Of a stretch of DNA of 32,309 nucleotides, positions 8,129 through 16,814 are shown piece by piece; positions within the stretch are counted from its first letter, which is position 1; each line of letters begins with the position of its first letter. The position numbers were made by a program, and so were the translations under genes. Below the pieces are notes generated by a model. That model was given only the letters and a program-made list of their open reading frames with translations. It searched no databases and was not told the origin of the DNA. The DNA is from Chitinophaga pinensis (GTDB lineage: Bacteria > Bacteroidota > Bacteroidia > UKL13-3). The stretch lies in assembly GCA_945861965.1 (NCBI GenBank), contig CAMAWM010000024.1, positions 1 to 32,309 on the forward strand, read 5' to 3'.

Positions 8129-8149
8129 AAAAAAAAAGATGTCTTTTTT
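8129..8149 (-). terminator. Weak terminator-like hairpin after the porin gene
   Basis: A 7-bp A/T-rich stem (AAAAAAG/CTTTTTT) with a 4-nt loop lies about 35 bases past the porin stop and is followed by a few T residues on the minus strand. It has only one G-C pair, so it may be fortuitous. Confidence 0.3.
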
Positions 8150-8183
8150 AAAGAAAATTGGCTGACTTAATTCAATTTTTTGT

Positions 8184-10073
8184 TCAATTATACATTCTCC
8201 ACCTAATACCAATTTTGAATGAACTGAGTCCAATAGGGTAGTTTGGCGTATTGTAATATCCATAATTATTTGTCAGGTCTTGGTTCAAATGTTCGTAAAC
8301 CATAAACAAAACGGCTTTTCTAATTTCGCATGTTGCAAAAACATTTACCAATGGATAATTTCCAATCTTACTTTCGTTTTGCAAATAAAATGCATGAGTA
8401 GCTGGGTTGTATGCATTGCCATAAAATGCCGAGTTGTAAAAAACATCAAAACCAACTTGAAGTTTAACTGCTTTTTTAAATATCATGTGTTGAAAATAAT
8501 AACGAAGTATTAAACCCAAATCGGGCAAACGAATAAAATCTTTTGTTGAGTTTTGATAAATAAGTTGGTTGTCGAAATAAAATTTTCCTAATTGAAAAGT
8601 TTTTCGGATTTCTAAAGTTTGAACTACACCAATTTCGCTGCTTTGTTTTGGTGTTGCATCGCTTCCAAAATAAATCCAGTTGGCAATTACGTATTGATTA
8701 TAAGTGATTAGAAAATTCTGTTTTAGTTTTTTTGTATGTAAACTTAAATTGAAATTACTTACATTTATTTTATTGAAATTATTGTCCCAAATAAAATTAT
8801 TTGTGTTGTATCGCAACATCGTAAAATCAGGACTTAACAAGTGATTAAATAGCCCAACTTTAATATCAAACCACCGCAACGAAGTGGATGCATTGCCAGA
8901 CAATCGCATATCGTTTTGGTTGTAGCCAATTGGACAATATGCAGCATGTAAATTTATGGATATGGCATTTGCTTTTTTTATAGTTCTTTCTAATGTGCCT
9001 TCAATAATTACATTGTTATATGTTTCAGTTTTGTCGCGCATAAATGTATAAATATATTTATGTGTAGCGGCCAATTGCAAATACCTTATTTCATTTTTTT
9101 TATTGTTGTTATAAAGTGTGTATGCAATTTTGTTTGTGATGTTTGAATTTGAAATGGAATCAAACGAAACATTGCTGGTATCGTAATGTTTTTGAGGAAA
9201 CAATTGCGCATTGCTGTCGCCATTGTTTCTAAAGTACAATGCAAATTCTTCTACCTTTATTGTATGTGAAATATTTCCTCTGCTTTCAAAAATAGTTGTC
9301 GTGTCTTGTGTGTTTATTTTTGTGTAATGCTTGCCAAAATAAAAATATTGTTTTAGGTAAGCAGATCGGTTGCGAAATCCATTTGAACTTTTTTCGAGCT
9401 TTACATTTCCAGTTTTATTGCTACCTTTTATTGCATTGAAAGCAGAATCGCTTATTAGTCCTCCGCTTTCTTCATTAACTCCAAGATTCCAATTAACATT
9501 TCCAAGCATTGCATACTTTCCATTTTTTGATTTGTAACTTGTAAATAGCTGAGTGAAATATGGATTGGTATTTTGCCTTGGATAAAATCCGAATGATGAA
9601 GGCCCAAAATAATCAATGCCAATATTCCAGCGAGGATTAATATTTTGCGAATGCCGAGCTTTTAAAAACATCATTTCTACTCTGCCTTGCGCGTAAGTAA
9701 AATCAGTGTACGGAATTTTTGTGTTGTAGTAAGTTGCTTGTTCAGCATTAAAAAAATAAGTTTCGTATGGGTTTTGAATAAATGAAAAATCCACTTGCCT
9801 ATCAAAATTAAAAATCAATGATTTTCCTGGAGTGCAGACATTTCCTAAATCCTGAAAAATGCCATGTTTAAAATACATTGGATTGTATATTTCATCGCGA
9901 TTAGTAATGGTATCCAATGCTAAAAAAATTTGATTGCGATCCCATAATTTTTCATTGATGTATGAGGTATTTACTTTTTTCATCAGCAATTGCGAAGCGC
10001 TGTCTATCTGAGCATTTGCATCAACTACATTAAGTAATAAATAAATTGAAAAAAGGAATTTTAAATTTCTCAA
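8184..10073 (-). CDS. Putative outer-membrane porin (Porin_10-like)
   Basis: This 629-residue protein has a signal peptide (about 1-22, ending DANA) and a long beta-strand-rich body with alternating aromatic residues and no helical membrane segments. Around residues 105-130 it carries YFFNAEQATYYNTKIPYTDF and AQG. That pattern is typical of the Bacteroidota 'putative porin' family (PF14121-type), together with later segments such as RWNIGIDYFGPSSFGFY and a C-terminal aromatic strand ending RWRMYN. It is expected to form an outer-membrane barrel; its substrate is unknown. It starts 7 bases after the stop of the choice-of-anchor-B gene upstream, so it is the third gene of that operon. A two-gene surface-protein pair feeding into a barrel hints at shared outer-membrane placement, which is inference only. 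Confidence 0.8.
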   Translation of the reverse strand: MRNLKFLFSIYLLLNVVDANAQIDSASQLLMKKVNTSYINEKLWDRNQIFLALDTITNRDEIYNPMYFKHGIFQDLGNVCTPGKSLIFNFDRQVDFSFIQNPYETYFFNAEQATYYNTKIPYTDFTYAQGRVEMMFLKARHSQNINPRWNIGIDYFGPSSFGFYPRQNTNPYFTQLFTSYKSKNGKYAMLGNVNWNLGVNEESGGLISDSAFNAIKGSNKTGNVKLEKSSNGFRNRSAYLKQYFYFGKHYTKINTQDTTTIFESRGNISHTIKVEEFALYFRNNGDSNAQLFPQKHYDTSNVSFDSISNSNITNKIAYTLYNNNKKNEIRYLQLAATHKYIYTFMRDKTETYNNVIIEGTLERTIKKANAISINLHAAYCPIGYNQNDMRLSGNASTSLRWFDIKVGLFNHLLSPDFTMLRYNTNNFIWDNNFNKINVSNFNLSLHTKKLKQNFLITYNQYVIANWIYFGSDATPKQSSEIGVVQTLEIRKTFQLGKFYFDNQLIYQNSTKDFIRLPDLGLILRYYFQHMIFKKAVKLQVGFDVFYNSAFYGNAYNPATHAFYLQNESKIGNYPLVNVFATCEIRKAVLFMVYEHLNQDLTNNYGYYNTPNYPIGLSSFKIGIRWRMYN

Positions 10074-10080
10074 ACGATGA

Positions 10081-11487
10081 TTATATTTTTACAAGTTTAA
10101 AAACTTTTTGTTGCTGCGAATTAAAGATTTTTAGTGTGTAAAAACCGCTTTGCCAATTTGCAGCTTCATCTATCTGTAAAAATAGTTCCGAAGAATTTCC
10201 CACATTATTTTTACTATAAATTACTTTTCCTTGAATGTCGAAAATTTCAATTTCTAATTCAGTTCCAAGGTTTTTATTTATTTGTATATGTAATTTATCT
10301 GCAAATGGATTTGGGTAAATTTTACTGATAAAATCATTCTCGGAAACTACATCAATTGAAGCACTTGAATCCACTTTTAAAACAAAAATTCCTTCGCTAA
10401 TATCGCTTGCAATAATATTGCCGCTTGGCAAAAACGGCCATACGCCCCAACAGCCATGAAATCCATGATATTCGCCCGATAAATTTTTTGGATAGGTATC
10501 GTACCAAGCAATTGCAATGGGTTTTTTAGTGTTGCTGATATCGTACACATAAACTCCGTCTTCGTAACACGAAACGATGGCTTTGTTTTTTTTCCAATAT
10601 GCATTGTGAGGCAATGCGTTTGCATTTGAATTAAAAGTGCTTTCTGATCGTGGATTTTTTATATCTGATATATCAAAAATCTTTGCTGGTAATCCTTGAT
10701 TTTCGTCTGTAAATAATATTTTTTTTCCGTCATCGTTTAGCCACGAGCTGTGATTTGTTCCTGCAAAAGGATAATTAACAATGGATGAAATAAATTTTTG
10801 ATTAATGAGATTTGTTAAATCAAAAATAAACAAACCCACATAAGCAGATAAATAGGCAGTATCGTTTCTCGAATACATTTCATGTACTTTATCAAAAAGT
10901 TTTTGTCCGCTTGTATTGCTTGGTACTTGAAGCTTGGCAAGTAAAACAGGATTTTCGGGCGAGGCAATAGAAATTATATCCATTGCCGATAAGCCCGTTG
11001 TGGTTGACATGTTTTCGCAAGCATACATCCGCTTGCTTTTCGCTTCTATAAAAATGGTGTGTGCATTTGCTGTTACATCTTGTGCCTGATAAACTTTATG
11101 AACAGAATCGGGCAAGTATTGCAAATCGAAAATTTGCAATGCGCCTGGAGTTCCTTTTTGCGAAACGCAATACACATAATGCAAATAGGTTTCGAAATCG
11201 CGATTGACTGCGAATTTTGATTTTCCGTCTTCAACAGCAACTAATTTTATTGTATTGGGGTTTGTGATGTCAAAAAAATAAATACTATCAACGCCTCCAG
11301 CAATAATGTATTCTCTTTTTTTGATGCTATCATACCAACCAGTTAAGTCACTCCATATTTGATCGCCATCAACATGAGTAAGACTTGTGTCGTTCCAGTG
11401 ACTTAGCAAAGTCATTTTGTAACTTTGTTGTGCCACGCTGCTTTTAAAGAAAAATAAAACTAGAATGAAAGCGACTCTTTTTTTCAT
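10081..11487 (-). CDS. Choice-of-anchor B family T9SS protein, copy 2
   Basis: I start this at the ATG at 11485-11487, giving 468 residues beginning MKKRVAFILVLFF. A longer frame to 11556 would overlap the upstream gene and put 23 extra residues before a good signal peptide. After the signal peptide come LVIVD-like beta-propeller repeats: EYIIAGGVDSIYFFDITNP, GALQIFDLQYLPDS, GLFIFDLTNL, AKIFDISDI, GVYVYDISNTKKP, SDISEGIFVL. It ends in a Por-secretion sorting domain with YPNPF and SGFYTLKI. This layout matches the choice-of-anchor B family. Its start is one base past the stop of its upstream paralogue (TAAAATG), so translation is probably coupled. The protein is expected at the cell surface or outside the cell; no enzyme residues are recognised. 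Confidence 0.85.
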   Translation of the reverse strand: MKKRVAFILVLFFFKSSVAQQSYKMTLLSHWNDTSLTHVDGDQIWSDLTGWYDSIKKREYIIAGGVDSIYFFDITNPNTIKLVAVEDGKSKFAVNRDFETYLHYVYCVSQKGTPGALQIFDLQYLPDSVHKVYQAQDVTANAHTIFIEAKSKRMYACENMSTTTGLSAMDIISIASPENPVLLAKLQVPSNTSGQKLFDKVHEMYSRNDTAYLSAYVGLFIFDLTNLINQKFISSIVNYPFAGTNHSSWLNDDGKKILFTDENQGLPAKIFDISDIKNPRSESTFNSNANALPHNAYWKKNKAIVSCYEDGVYVYDISNTKKPIAIAWYDTYPKNLSGEYHGFHGCWGVWPFLPSGNIIASDISEGIFVLKVDSSASIDVVSENDFISKIYPNPFADKLHIQINKNLGTELEIEIFDIQGKVIYSKNNVGNSSELFLQIDEAANWQSGFYTLKIFNSQQQKVFKLVKI

Positions 11488-11488
11488 T

Positions 11489-12919
11489 TTAGTTTTTAAT
11501 AAATTTAGCACGATGCAAATGTTTTTGTCCTGTAGCTTGTAATGTATAAATTCCATTTGGCAAATCGCTCAAGTCAAGTTTATACAAATAATTAGAATCA
11601 AATTTTTTATCAAATTGCATACTTATTTTTCCCTGTAAATCATAAATCACTAAATTGAAATTATCTTTTACAGATGTTTCAAAAGCTATGTTTAATTCAT
11701 CTGTAGTTGGGTTTGGAAAAATATTTAAACGCAGTATTGATTTTTCATTTTCAGATGTATTCATCAAACCGCTATCTGCTCTTAAAACAAATATTCCATA
11801 GGTTCTGTCGCTTGCTACAATATTGCCGCTTGGCAAAAAAGGATATATGCCCCAACAACCTGAATAGCCTTTGTATACTCCTGAAGGATTATCGGGGTAA
11901 GTGTCATAATAGGCTTCTACGTATGGTTTTTTTGTATCGTTCAAATTGTAAATATAAACGCCATCGTGGTAGTATGAAACATATGCAAAATTTCCCATCC
12001 AATAAGCGTTGTGCGGAATTGCACCTGTGTGAGAACTAAACATGCTTTCAATTCTGGGCGCTTGAATAATATTAATATCAAATATTTTTATCGGCAAACC
12101 TGCGGGTACTTCGTCTGTAAACATTATGTGTTTGCCGCTTGCGTCTAAACTGCTACTGTGATTGTATCCAGCAGCGGTATAATTAATAATGCTACTAATA
12201 ATTTTTTGTTTTGTCAAATCACGCAAATCGTAAATATACATTCCCGAATATCCGCAAGAAATGTATGCTGTATCGTTTCTTGCCGTTAATTCATGAACCC
12301 AACGAAAAACTGCATCGCCATTAGCTTGTTTTGGAACTTCGAGCTTGGCCAGAAACTTAGGTTTCTCAGGTGTGTCAAGAGAAATTATATCCATTGCCGA
12401 TTCGTTTCCGTTTCCATTTTTCCAATTTGGATATTTGTTGCTACACATGTAAAGTCTTTTGCTTTTTGATTCGATAAAAATGCTGTGTGTATTAATTGCA
12501 AGTGTGCTGTCGTCATATATTTTATGGACAGAATCGGGTAAATATTGCAAGTCGAAAATTTGCAACGCACCTCTGTTTTGGTCGCTTACACAATACACAT
12601 AATGCTGATAAATTTCGTAATCGCGGTTGATTACAAATTTTACGGCACCGTATTTTACATCACACAATTTTATTTGGTTTGGGTTGCTGATATCAAAAAA
12701 ATAAATGCTGTCTGTACTTCCTGCAATTACAAATTCTCTTTTGTTGATACTGTCGTACCAGCATGTCAAGTCATTCCAAATGTTTATGCTGTCAACTTTA
12801 TTTAGATTTGGATTGTTCCAATTGCTCAACAATTTCATTCGATGCGCAATAGGTTGAGCTAGTAAAGAAGTAAAACAAATTGTAAAAATGGCAGCAAAGA
12901 AAATTATTTTTAATCTCAT
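11489..12919 (-). CDS. Choice-of-anchor B family T9SS protein, copy 1
   Basis: I start this at ATG 12917-12919 (476 residues, MRLKIIFFAAIFT). A longer frame to 12943 runs upstream through the likely promoter. It is closely similar along its length to the gene downstream; both share WYDSI.KREF/Y, DSIYFFDI.NPN.IKL, HYVYCVS and GALQIFDLQYLPDSVHK. Repeats of the LVIVD type form a predicted beta-propeller, and the C-terminus has FPNPTTDELNI and LPNGIYTLQATG, a T9SS type A sorting domain. Role unknown; the protein should be surface-anchored or secreted. It heads a three-gene operon with the paralogue and a porin. Confidence 0.85.
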   Translation of the reverse strand: MRLKIIFFAAIFTICFTSLLAQPIAHRMKLLSNWNNPNLNKVDSINIWNDLTCWYDSINKREFVIAGSTDSIYFFDISNPNQIKLCDVKYGAVKFVINRDYEIYQHYVYCVSDQNRGALQIFDLQYLPDSVHKIYDDSTLAINTHSIFIESKSKRLYMCSNKYPNWKNGNGNESAMDIISLDTPEKPKFLAKLEVPKQANGDAVFRWVHELTARNDTAYISCGYSGMYIYDLRDLTKQKIISSIINYTAAGYNHSSSLDASGKHIMFTDEVPAGLPIKIFDINIIQAPRIESMFSSHTGAIPHNAYWMGNFAYVSYYHDGVYIYNLNDTKKPYVEAYYDTYPDNPSGVYKGYSGCWGIYPFLPSGNIVASDRTYGIFVLRADSGLMNTSENEKSILRLNIFPNPTTDELNIAFETSVKDNFNLVIYDLQGKISMQFDKKFDSNYLYKLDLSDLPNGIYTLQATGQKHLHRAKFIKN

Positions 12920-12930
12920 AATGTATTGCA

Positions 12931-12938
12931 CAAATCTA
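12931..12938 (-). promoter_or_regulatory. -7 box of the choice-of-anchor-B/porin operon
   Basis: TAGATTTG (complement of 12931-12938) is a full match to TAnnTTTG. No clean TTG lies at 19 bp; TTC at 17 bp is the closest. It is only 11 bases before the ATG at 12919, so the leader would be very short, which also argues against the longer start at 12943. Confidence 0.4.
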
Positions 12939-12989
12939 CACATATTTATTCAATTGAATTGATACAGAATGAATCATTTTGCTTGATTG

Positions 12990-13502
12990 TTATTGATTGT
13001 ATTTGCCAATCTTGTTGAGAGCATCTGTTAATTCTTCAGCTTTGTTAGTGCCAATTAGCAGTTTTTTTTTGTCAGTAAACTCAAGTTGTAATCCTTTATT
13101 TCCCGATACATTCATAGCTCTACCTTTTCCAAAAAGTCCAATTCGCAATCCCCAACCACCGTAATCAATTATGGGCGAATATTTTCGGACATACGATTTA
13201 GAAATATTTTCCCATGTATAGTGTTTGAACTTTAATTGAAGTGGAAAAAATCGAACATAAATTCCATCTTTTTTAATTCGTGTATCTAATCTAAAGTTGA
13301 AAAATAAAAGTGTAATAGAAAGCGTTACTCCTGCAGTTAATAATAGCTCATAATTATTCATTGGCTTGTCGCCAAACTGTTTCTCAAAAAAAACTTGTTG
13401 TAATATTCCAATTATCATAAAACAATTTACTCCAAGTAAAATCAGCCATAACCACCACTGATTGAATTTTTGTTTTTCGCTAAATAGAATTTCGTTTTCC
13501 AA
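12990..13502 (-). CDS. Two-helix membrane protein with a PH-like C-terminal domain
   Basis: This is a 170-residue protein of unknown function. Two hydrophobic helices lie at about residues 17-40 (WWLWLILLGVNCFMIIGIL) and 52-69. They are followed by a soluble beta-rich domain with DTRIKKDGIYVRFFPLQLK, WENISKSYVRKYSPI, YGGWGLRIG and GNKGLQLEF..KKKLLIGT. The layout resembles bacterial PH-like domain membrane proteins and is common as a hypothetical protein in Bacteroidota. It starts 42 bases before the barrel gene on its right ends, so it may be the last gene of the metal-resistance unit or be independent. No metal-binding motif is visible. Confidence 0.7.
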   Translation of the reverse strand: MENEILFSEKQKFNQWWLWLILLGVNCFMIIGILQQVFFEKQFGDKPMNNYELLLTAGVTLSITLLFFNFRLDTRIKKDGIYVRFFPLQLKFKHYTWENISKSYVRKYSPIIDYGGWGLRIGLFGKGRAMNVSGNKGLQLEFTDKKKLLIGTNKAEELTDALNKIGKYNQ

Positions 13503-13544
13503 ATTGTTTAACTATTGAATTCGTCAGATATTCTTTCAAAAAAT

Positions 13545-14669
13545 CTATTTAACTTTTTCTAATTCCATTCCGCAAATCTTGCATTTCCCAGGTTCGTAGC
13601 CTCCTCCGCCTTCGCATTTCATCGTGCACGCATAATAGCTTTTTGCATCCGATGGAATTTCACAAGTTGGGGCTTTTACAAAAAATCTATATGCAACACC
13701 AAATATAAATTGATGTTGAGAAGCAAGCTGATTTCCATATACATTTTCATACAATGGCAATTCATACAAACCATAAAATGTTAAAGATTTGTAATTGAAA
13801 TTAATTTGTGGAACAAATGTAATTTTTTCGCTTCCTGTAGAAGTTGAATTAACATTGTAAAGAGCTAAAAGATCTACATTTTCTGCAGCTTCCAATTTGC
13901 CAATCTGTTCGCCTTTAATTTGAAGTGTAATGCCAAGATTGTTGAAAAAAGTTTTTCCGGCAAACAACCCAACAGATGCATAATCGCCAAATTTTTCGCC
14001 TAATGAATTCCAACCTCTTCTTATATAAATTGTATTTGCAAATACTCTGAAATTCTTTTGAGTAAATCCTTTGAAAAAAAATGCATATAATATGATGTCA
14101 TTTGAACCGTTTGTTGGTTGAACCAATGGGGGCGAAACAGTAAAAATTTGCTGTCCGGAAATAGGATTTGTATATACAAGAGTAGAGTCGTTGTGTTTAC
14201 CAAGTGGAATTTTATATCCTAAACCAAGTGTAATTTCAAAGCGTTTTTTTTCGGTTACGCGATTTACTATATCAAACTTTGGAAAAATAATTAAGTCTGC
14301 AATTCCTGATGATTCTATTTTTTCGGATTTGCTTAAAACCGCATCGTAAAATCCTGTTTGAATTTTATTGAAAAAGTATCCTGATTCAATTGATATTGTG
14401 AAATCTTTAGTTACTCCATAAGCAATTTTAGAGTAATTGTAATTGCTGTTATAGTTATCGAATAATTTCGGAGTAAATTTGTCGCCTGTTTTGAATTTAT
14501 TGCTACTGATATATTGAAAATTACTTGAAATTTCAACTTGGCCAGCTTGTAAAACGCCTTGTGTAGCTCCTCCAGCGATAGGACTTCCACCTCCACCGGC
14601 ACAACATCCTTGCGAATAAATTTTAATTGAAAATAAAATTATGGAAAAGAAGAGAATAAATACTCTCAT
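13545..14669 (-). CDS. Outer-membrane barrel protein with a C-terminal heavy-metal-binding domain
   Basis: The 374-residue protein has a signal peptide (about 1-19), then a short Cys/Gly-rich start of the mature protein (QGCCAGGGGSPIAGG). About 300 residues of beta strands typical of an outer-membrane barrel follow. The end is a heavy-metal-binding domain at about 344-371: Cys348-x-Met350, Cys352, Cys363-x-x-Cys366-x-Met368. That Cys/Met pattern is the one used by small copper/silver- or zinc-binding domains near CusAB-type pumps. Its place behind the thioredoxin-like gene (31-base gap) and the split efflux pump suggests a role in metal sensing, capture or release at the outer membrane. The barrel family is not identified; it may be related to transporter-type proteins seen beside metal efflux genes in Bacteroidota. 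Confidence 0.75.
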   Translation of the reverse strand: MRVFILFFSIILFSIKIYSQGCCAGGGGSPIAGGATQGVLQAGQVEISSNFQYISSNKFKTGDKFTPKLFDNYNSNYNYSKIAYGVTKDFTISIESGYFFNKIQTGFYDAVLSKSEKIESSGIADLIIFPKFDIVNRVTEKKRFEITLGLGYKIPLGKHNDSTLVYTNPISGQQIFTVSPPLVQPTNGSNDIILYAFFFKGFTQKNFRVFANTIYIRRGWNSLGEKFGDYASVGLFAGKTFFNNLGITLQIKGEQIGKLEAAENVDLLALYNVNSTSTGSEKITFVPQINFNYKSLTFYGLYELPLYENVYGNQLASQHQFIFGVAYRFFVKAPTCEIPSDAKSYYACTMKCEGGGGYEPGKCKICGMELEKVK

Positions 14670-14700
14670 GATTTAATATTCTCTTTAAAATAAATTCAAA

Positions 14701-15465
14701 TTATCGTGTAATAGTAACCTTAACTATTTCAAACGATTCGCCTGTATTAAGTTTGATAAAATAAGAACCAACACTTAGGGATTCTAAATTTATTTCGTAC
14801 GATTGAATTCCAGCTGATTGTTTTCCGATTGAAATAGATTTTACTTTTTCGCCTAAAATATTTGTTATTTCAATACTTACATTAGTTGATGTATTTAATG
14901 AATAATTTAAAATTGCATTGCTTACAATTGGATTTGGAAATACAGTTGCTTTTAACTTAGTGTTTTTTTTTTCGTCAATTGCGGTACCTGCGCTTAAAGC
15001 AGAATTGATTGCAGCTTGCAAAGCACTTTGTGTGATGGTTCCATTTTGATTGAAATAAACGGAATGGCTACTTGCTCCAAGCACTACTGTTTTAGGCATT
15101 CCTGGTGTTCCATAACTACTCATGCTAATAGCAGAGTTTGAAAAATTAGCAGTAAAAACAATGTTATTCGAACTTGCCCAACTTCCAATTGTGCTACACG
15201 AATTGTCAGCATAATCGTCACACAAATAGAAAACAACTTTTGGGTTTGCAAATCCTATAACAGTATTTGCGGCAGTTAATGCTGCTGGAATGCAAGCTCC
15301 GCAGGGCATTACCCAACAAATTACAACAACTTTTCCTGCATCAAGTTCTGTGAAAAGTGTGTGAGGGTTTCCTGCGCAATCATTGGCAGTCCAATTGGTA
15401 GCAGATTGAGAAAAACTTAGAGCAATTGCTAAACATGCAATAGAAGATAGGATTAATTTTTTCAT
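14701..15465 (-). CDS. Thioredoxin-like protein with T9SS sorting domain
   Basis: This 254-residue protein has a signal peptide (about 1-20) and a compact thioredoxin-fold region with the active-site motif PCGAC (Cys55 and Cys58). A TPGMPKTVVLG segment near 118-128 supplies the cis-proline loop. A Por-secretion tail follows (FPNPI near 176 and VGSYFIKLNTG near 235). I infer a surface or secreted thiol oxidoreductase delivered by the type IX system. It follows the N-terminal half of CusA but has its own strong promoter, so it need not depend on the pump operon. The neighbourhood suggests a role in thiol protection or metal handling outside the outer membrane. Confidence 0.82.
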   Translation of the reverse strand: MKKLILSSIACLAIALSFSQSATNWTANDCAGNPHTLFTELDAGKVVVICWVMPCGACIPAALTAANTVIGFANPKVVFYLCDDYADNSCSTIGSWASSNNIVFTANFSNSAISMSSYGTPGMPKTVVLGASSHSVYFNQNGTITQSALQAAINSALSAGTAIDEKKNTKLKATVFPNPIVSNAILNYSLNTSTNVSIEITNILGEKVKSISIGKQSAGIQSYEINLESLSVGSYFIKLNTGESFEIVKVTITR

Positions 15466-15494
15466 AAATTTTGGTTTTTTAAAGTGTCAAAACT

Positions 15495-15525
15495 CAAAAT
15501 TAATAGATTTTAATTTTAAAACAAA
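15495..15525 (-). promoter_or_regulatory. Bacteroidota-type promoter for the thioredoxin-like gene
   Basis: TAATTTTG (complement of 15495-15502) matches TAnnTTTG, and TTTG (complement of 15522-15525) lies exactly 19 bp upstream. It fills most of the 71-base gap after the CusA N-half stop codon at 15537. Confidence 0.65.
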
Positions 15526-15536
15526 ATGTATTAAAA

Positions 15537-16805
15537 TTATTCGTTCAATTGTGCTTCGCTTAAATGTCTGTATGAATTTTCAACCATAACAATTGTATCG
15601 TCAACTATAACACCAATTGCCAATGCAATTCCAGTTAGCGACATAATATTTGAAGACAATCCCATTAGATTTAATAAAATAAAACTAGATGCTACTGAAA
15701 TGGGAATTTGAATGAGGATAATAATTGCACTTCGCCAATGAAAAAGAAAAATTAAAACAACAATTGACACACTAATAAATACTTCAATTAAAGTTCCTTT
15801 TACCGAATTGATGGCTTCCTCAATCAAGCTACTTCTATCGTAATCAATTTTAAATTTCACACCTTCGGGCAAACCTTTCTGAATTTCTACAATTTTCGAT
15901 TTAACATTTTTTATTACGGCATCTGCATTTTCACCGTAACGCATTACAACAATTCCACCAACCGTTTCTCCCTCACCGTTTTTGTCAAAAATTCCATAGC
16001 GTAAATCACCGCCCATTTGCACATTTCCAACATCTTTTATTCTGACAGGAACATTGTTGTTTGTAGTTAGCGATATGTTTTCAATTTCAGCAATTGATTT
16101 AATGTAACCCAATCCGCGTACTATGTATGATTTGTCACTCATTTCGAATTTTCTTCCACCTACATCGTTGTTGTTAGATTTCACTACGCTCAAAATATTT
16201 ATCATAGACAGGTTGTAATAATTCAGTTTTATTGGATCAATCACAATTTGATATTGTTTTTGAAATCCACCAAAAGATGCAACTTCACTTACACCTGGAA
16301 CTGTTTGTAATGCTAACTTGATATACCAATCTTGCAATGCGCGTTGCTCGCCAAGATCATATCCTTTTGCATCTAACGAATACCAAAATATGTGGCCAAC
16401 ACCTGTTCCATCAGGACCCAATGTTGGTGAAATCCCTTCGGGCAATAGTTTTTGTGCAAAGTTTAATCTTTCAGTAACTCTTGTTCTTGCCCAATAAATA
16501 TCAGCATTGTCTTCAAATATTAGATACACGAAACTCATTCCAAACATTGATGATCCTCTTATGTTTTTTAGTTTTGCAATGCCTTGAAGATTTGAAACTA
16601 GAGGATAGGTTATTTGATCTTCTATAACTTGAGGACTTCTCCCCATCCATTCAGTAAAAACAATTACTTGGTTTTCTGAAAGATCAGGAATTGCATCAAC
16701 CGGATTGTGATTCATTTCGTAAATACCCCAAGCAAACATTCCTGCAGAAATTAGCAATACGATTAATCGATTGCGTAATGAAAATGATATAAGTTTTTTT
16801 ACCAT
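15537..16805 (-). CDS. cusA: CusA/CzcA-type RND efflux pump, N-terminal half (separate ORF)
   Basis: The 422 residues match the first 40 percent of a heavy-metal RND permease and then stop. TM1 is at about 11-30, followed by the signature region PVDAIPDLSENQVIVFTEW. The porter-domain segments present include TLGPDGTGVGHIFWY, VPGVSEVASFGG and NNNDVGGRKFEM. TM2-TM4 follow (about 338-410). Asp402 in IVDDTIVMVEN corresponds to the proton-relay Asp405 of E. coli CusA. Translation ends 12 residues past that motif, in the cytoplasmic TM4-TM5 loop. The missing remainder is encoded by the ORF at 20451-22349, which lies upstream in the same operon. The gene begins 9 bases after the second adaptor stop codon. 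After its stop there is only AT-rich sequence with the next promoter, and no decayed cusA remnant. It cannot work alone because the metal site and the other relay residues are in the other half. Confidence 0.92.
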   Translation of the reverse strand: MVKKLISFSLRNRLIVLLISAGMFAWGIYEMNHNPVDAIPDLSENQVIVFTEWMGRSPQVIEDQITYPLVSNLQGIAKLKNIRGSSMFGMSFVYLIFEDNADIYWARTRVTERLNFAQKLLPEGISPTLGPDGTGVGHIFWYSLDAKGYDLGEQRALQDWYIKLALQTVPGVSEVASFGGFQKQYQIVIDPIKLNYYNLSMINILSVVKSNNNDVGGRKFEMSDKSYIVRGLGYIKSIAEIENISLTTNNNVPVRIKDVGNVQMGGDLRYGIFDKNGEGETVGGIVVMRYGENADAVIKNVKSKIVEIQKGLPEGVKFKIDYDRSSLIEEAINSVKGTLIEVFISVSIVVLIFLFHWRSAIIILIQIPISVASSFILLNLMGLSSNIMSLTGIALAIGVIVDDTIVMVENSYRHLSEAQLNE

Positions 16806-16814
16806 GTGTTTGTT

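Noticed and set aside
7797-8129. Plus-strand ORF of 110 codons across the tRNA pair
   Set aside because: It is the antisense translation of tRNA-Leu and tRNA-Gly (with the familiar DETRTRDL-type spurious peptide), not a gene.
12920-12943. Upstream start for the first choice-of-anchor-B gene
   Set aside because: The extra residues precede a good signal peptide and overlap a perfect -7 promoter box, so the ATG at 12919 was chosen.
15537-16805. Reading the CusA N-half simply as a decaying pseudogene
   Set aside because: The ORF is intact, ends cleanly, keeps the relay Asp, and its missing part exists intact in the same operon; a decayed duplicate would be expected to leave remnants or overlap.
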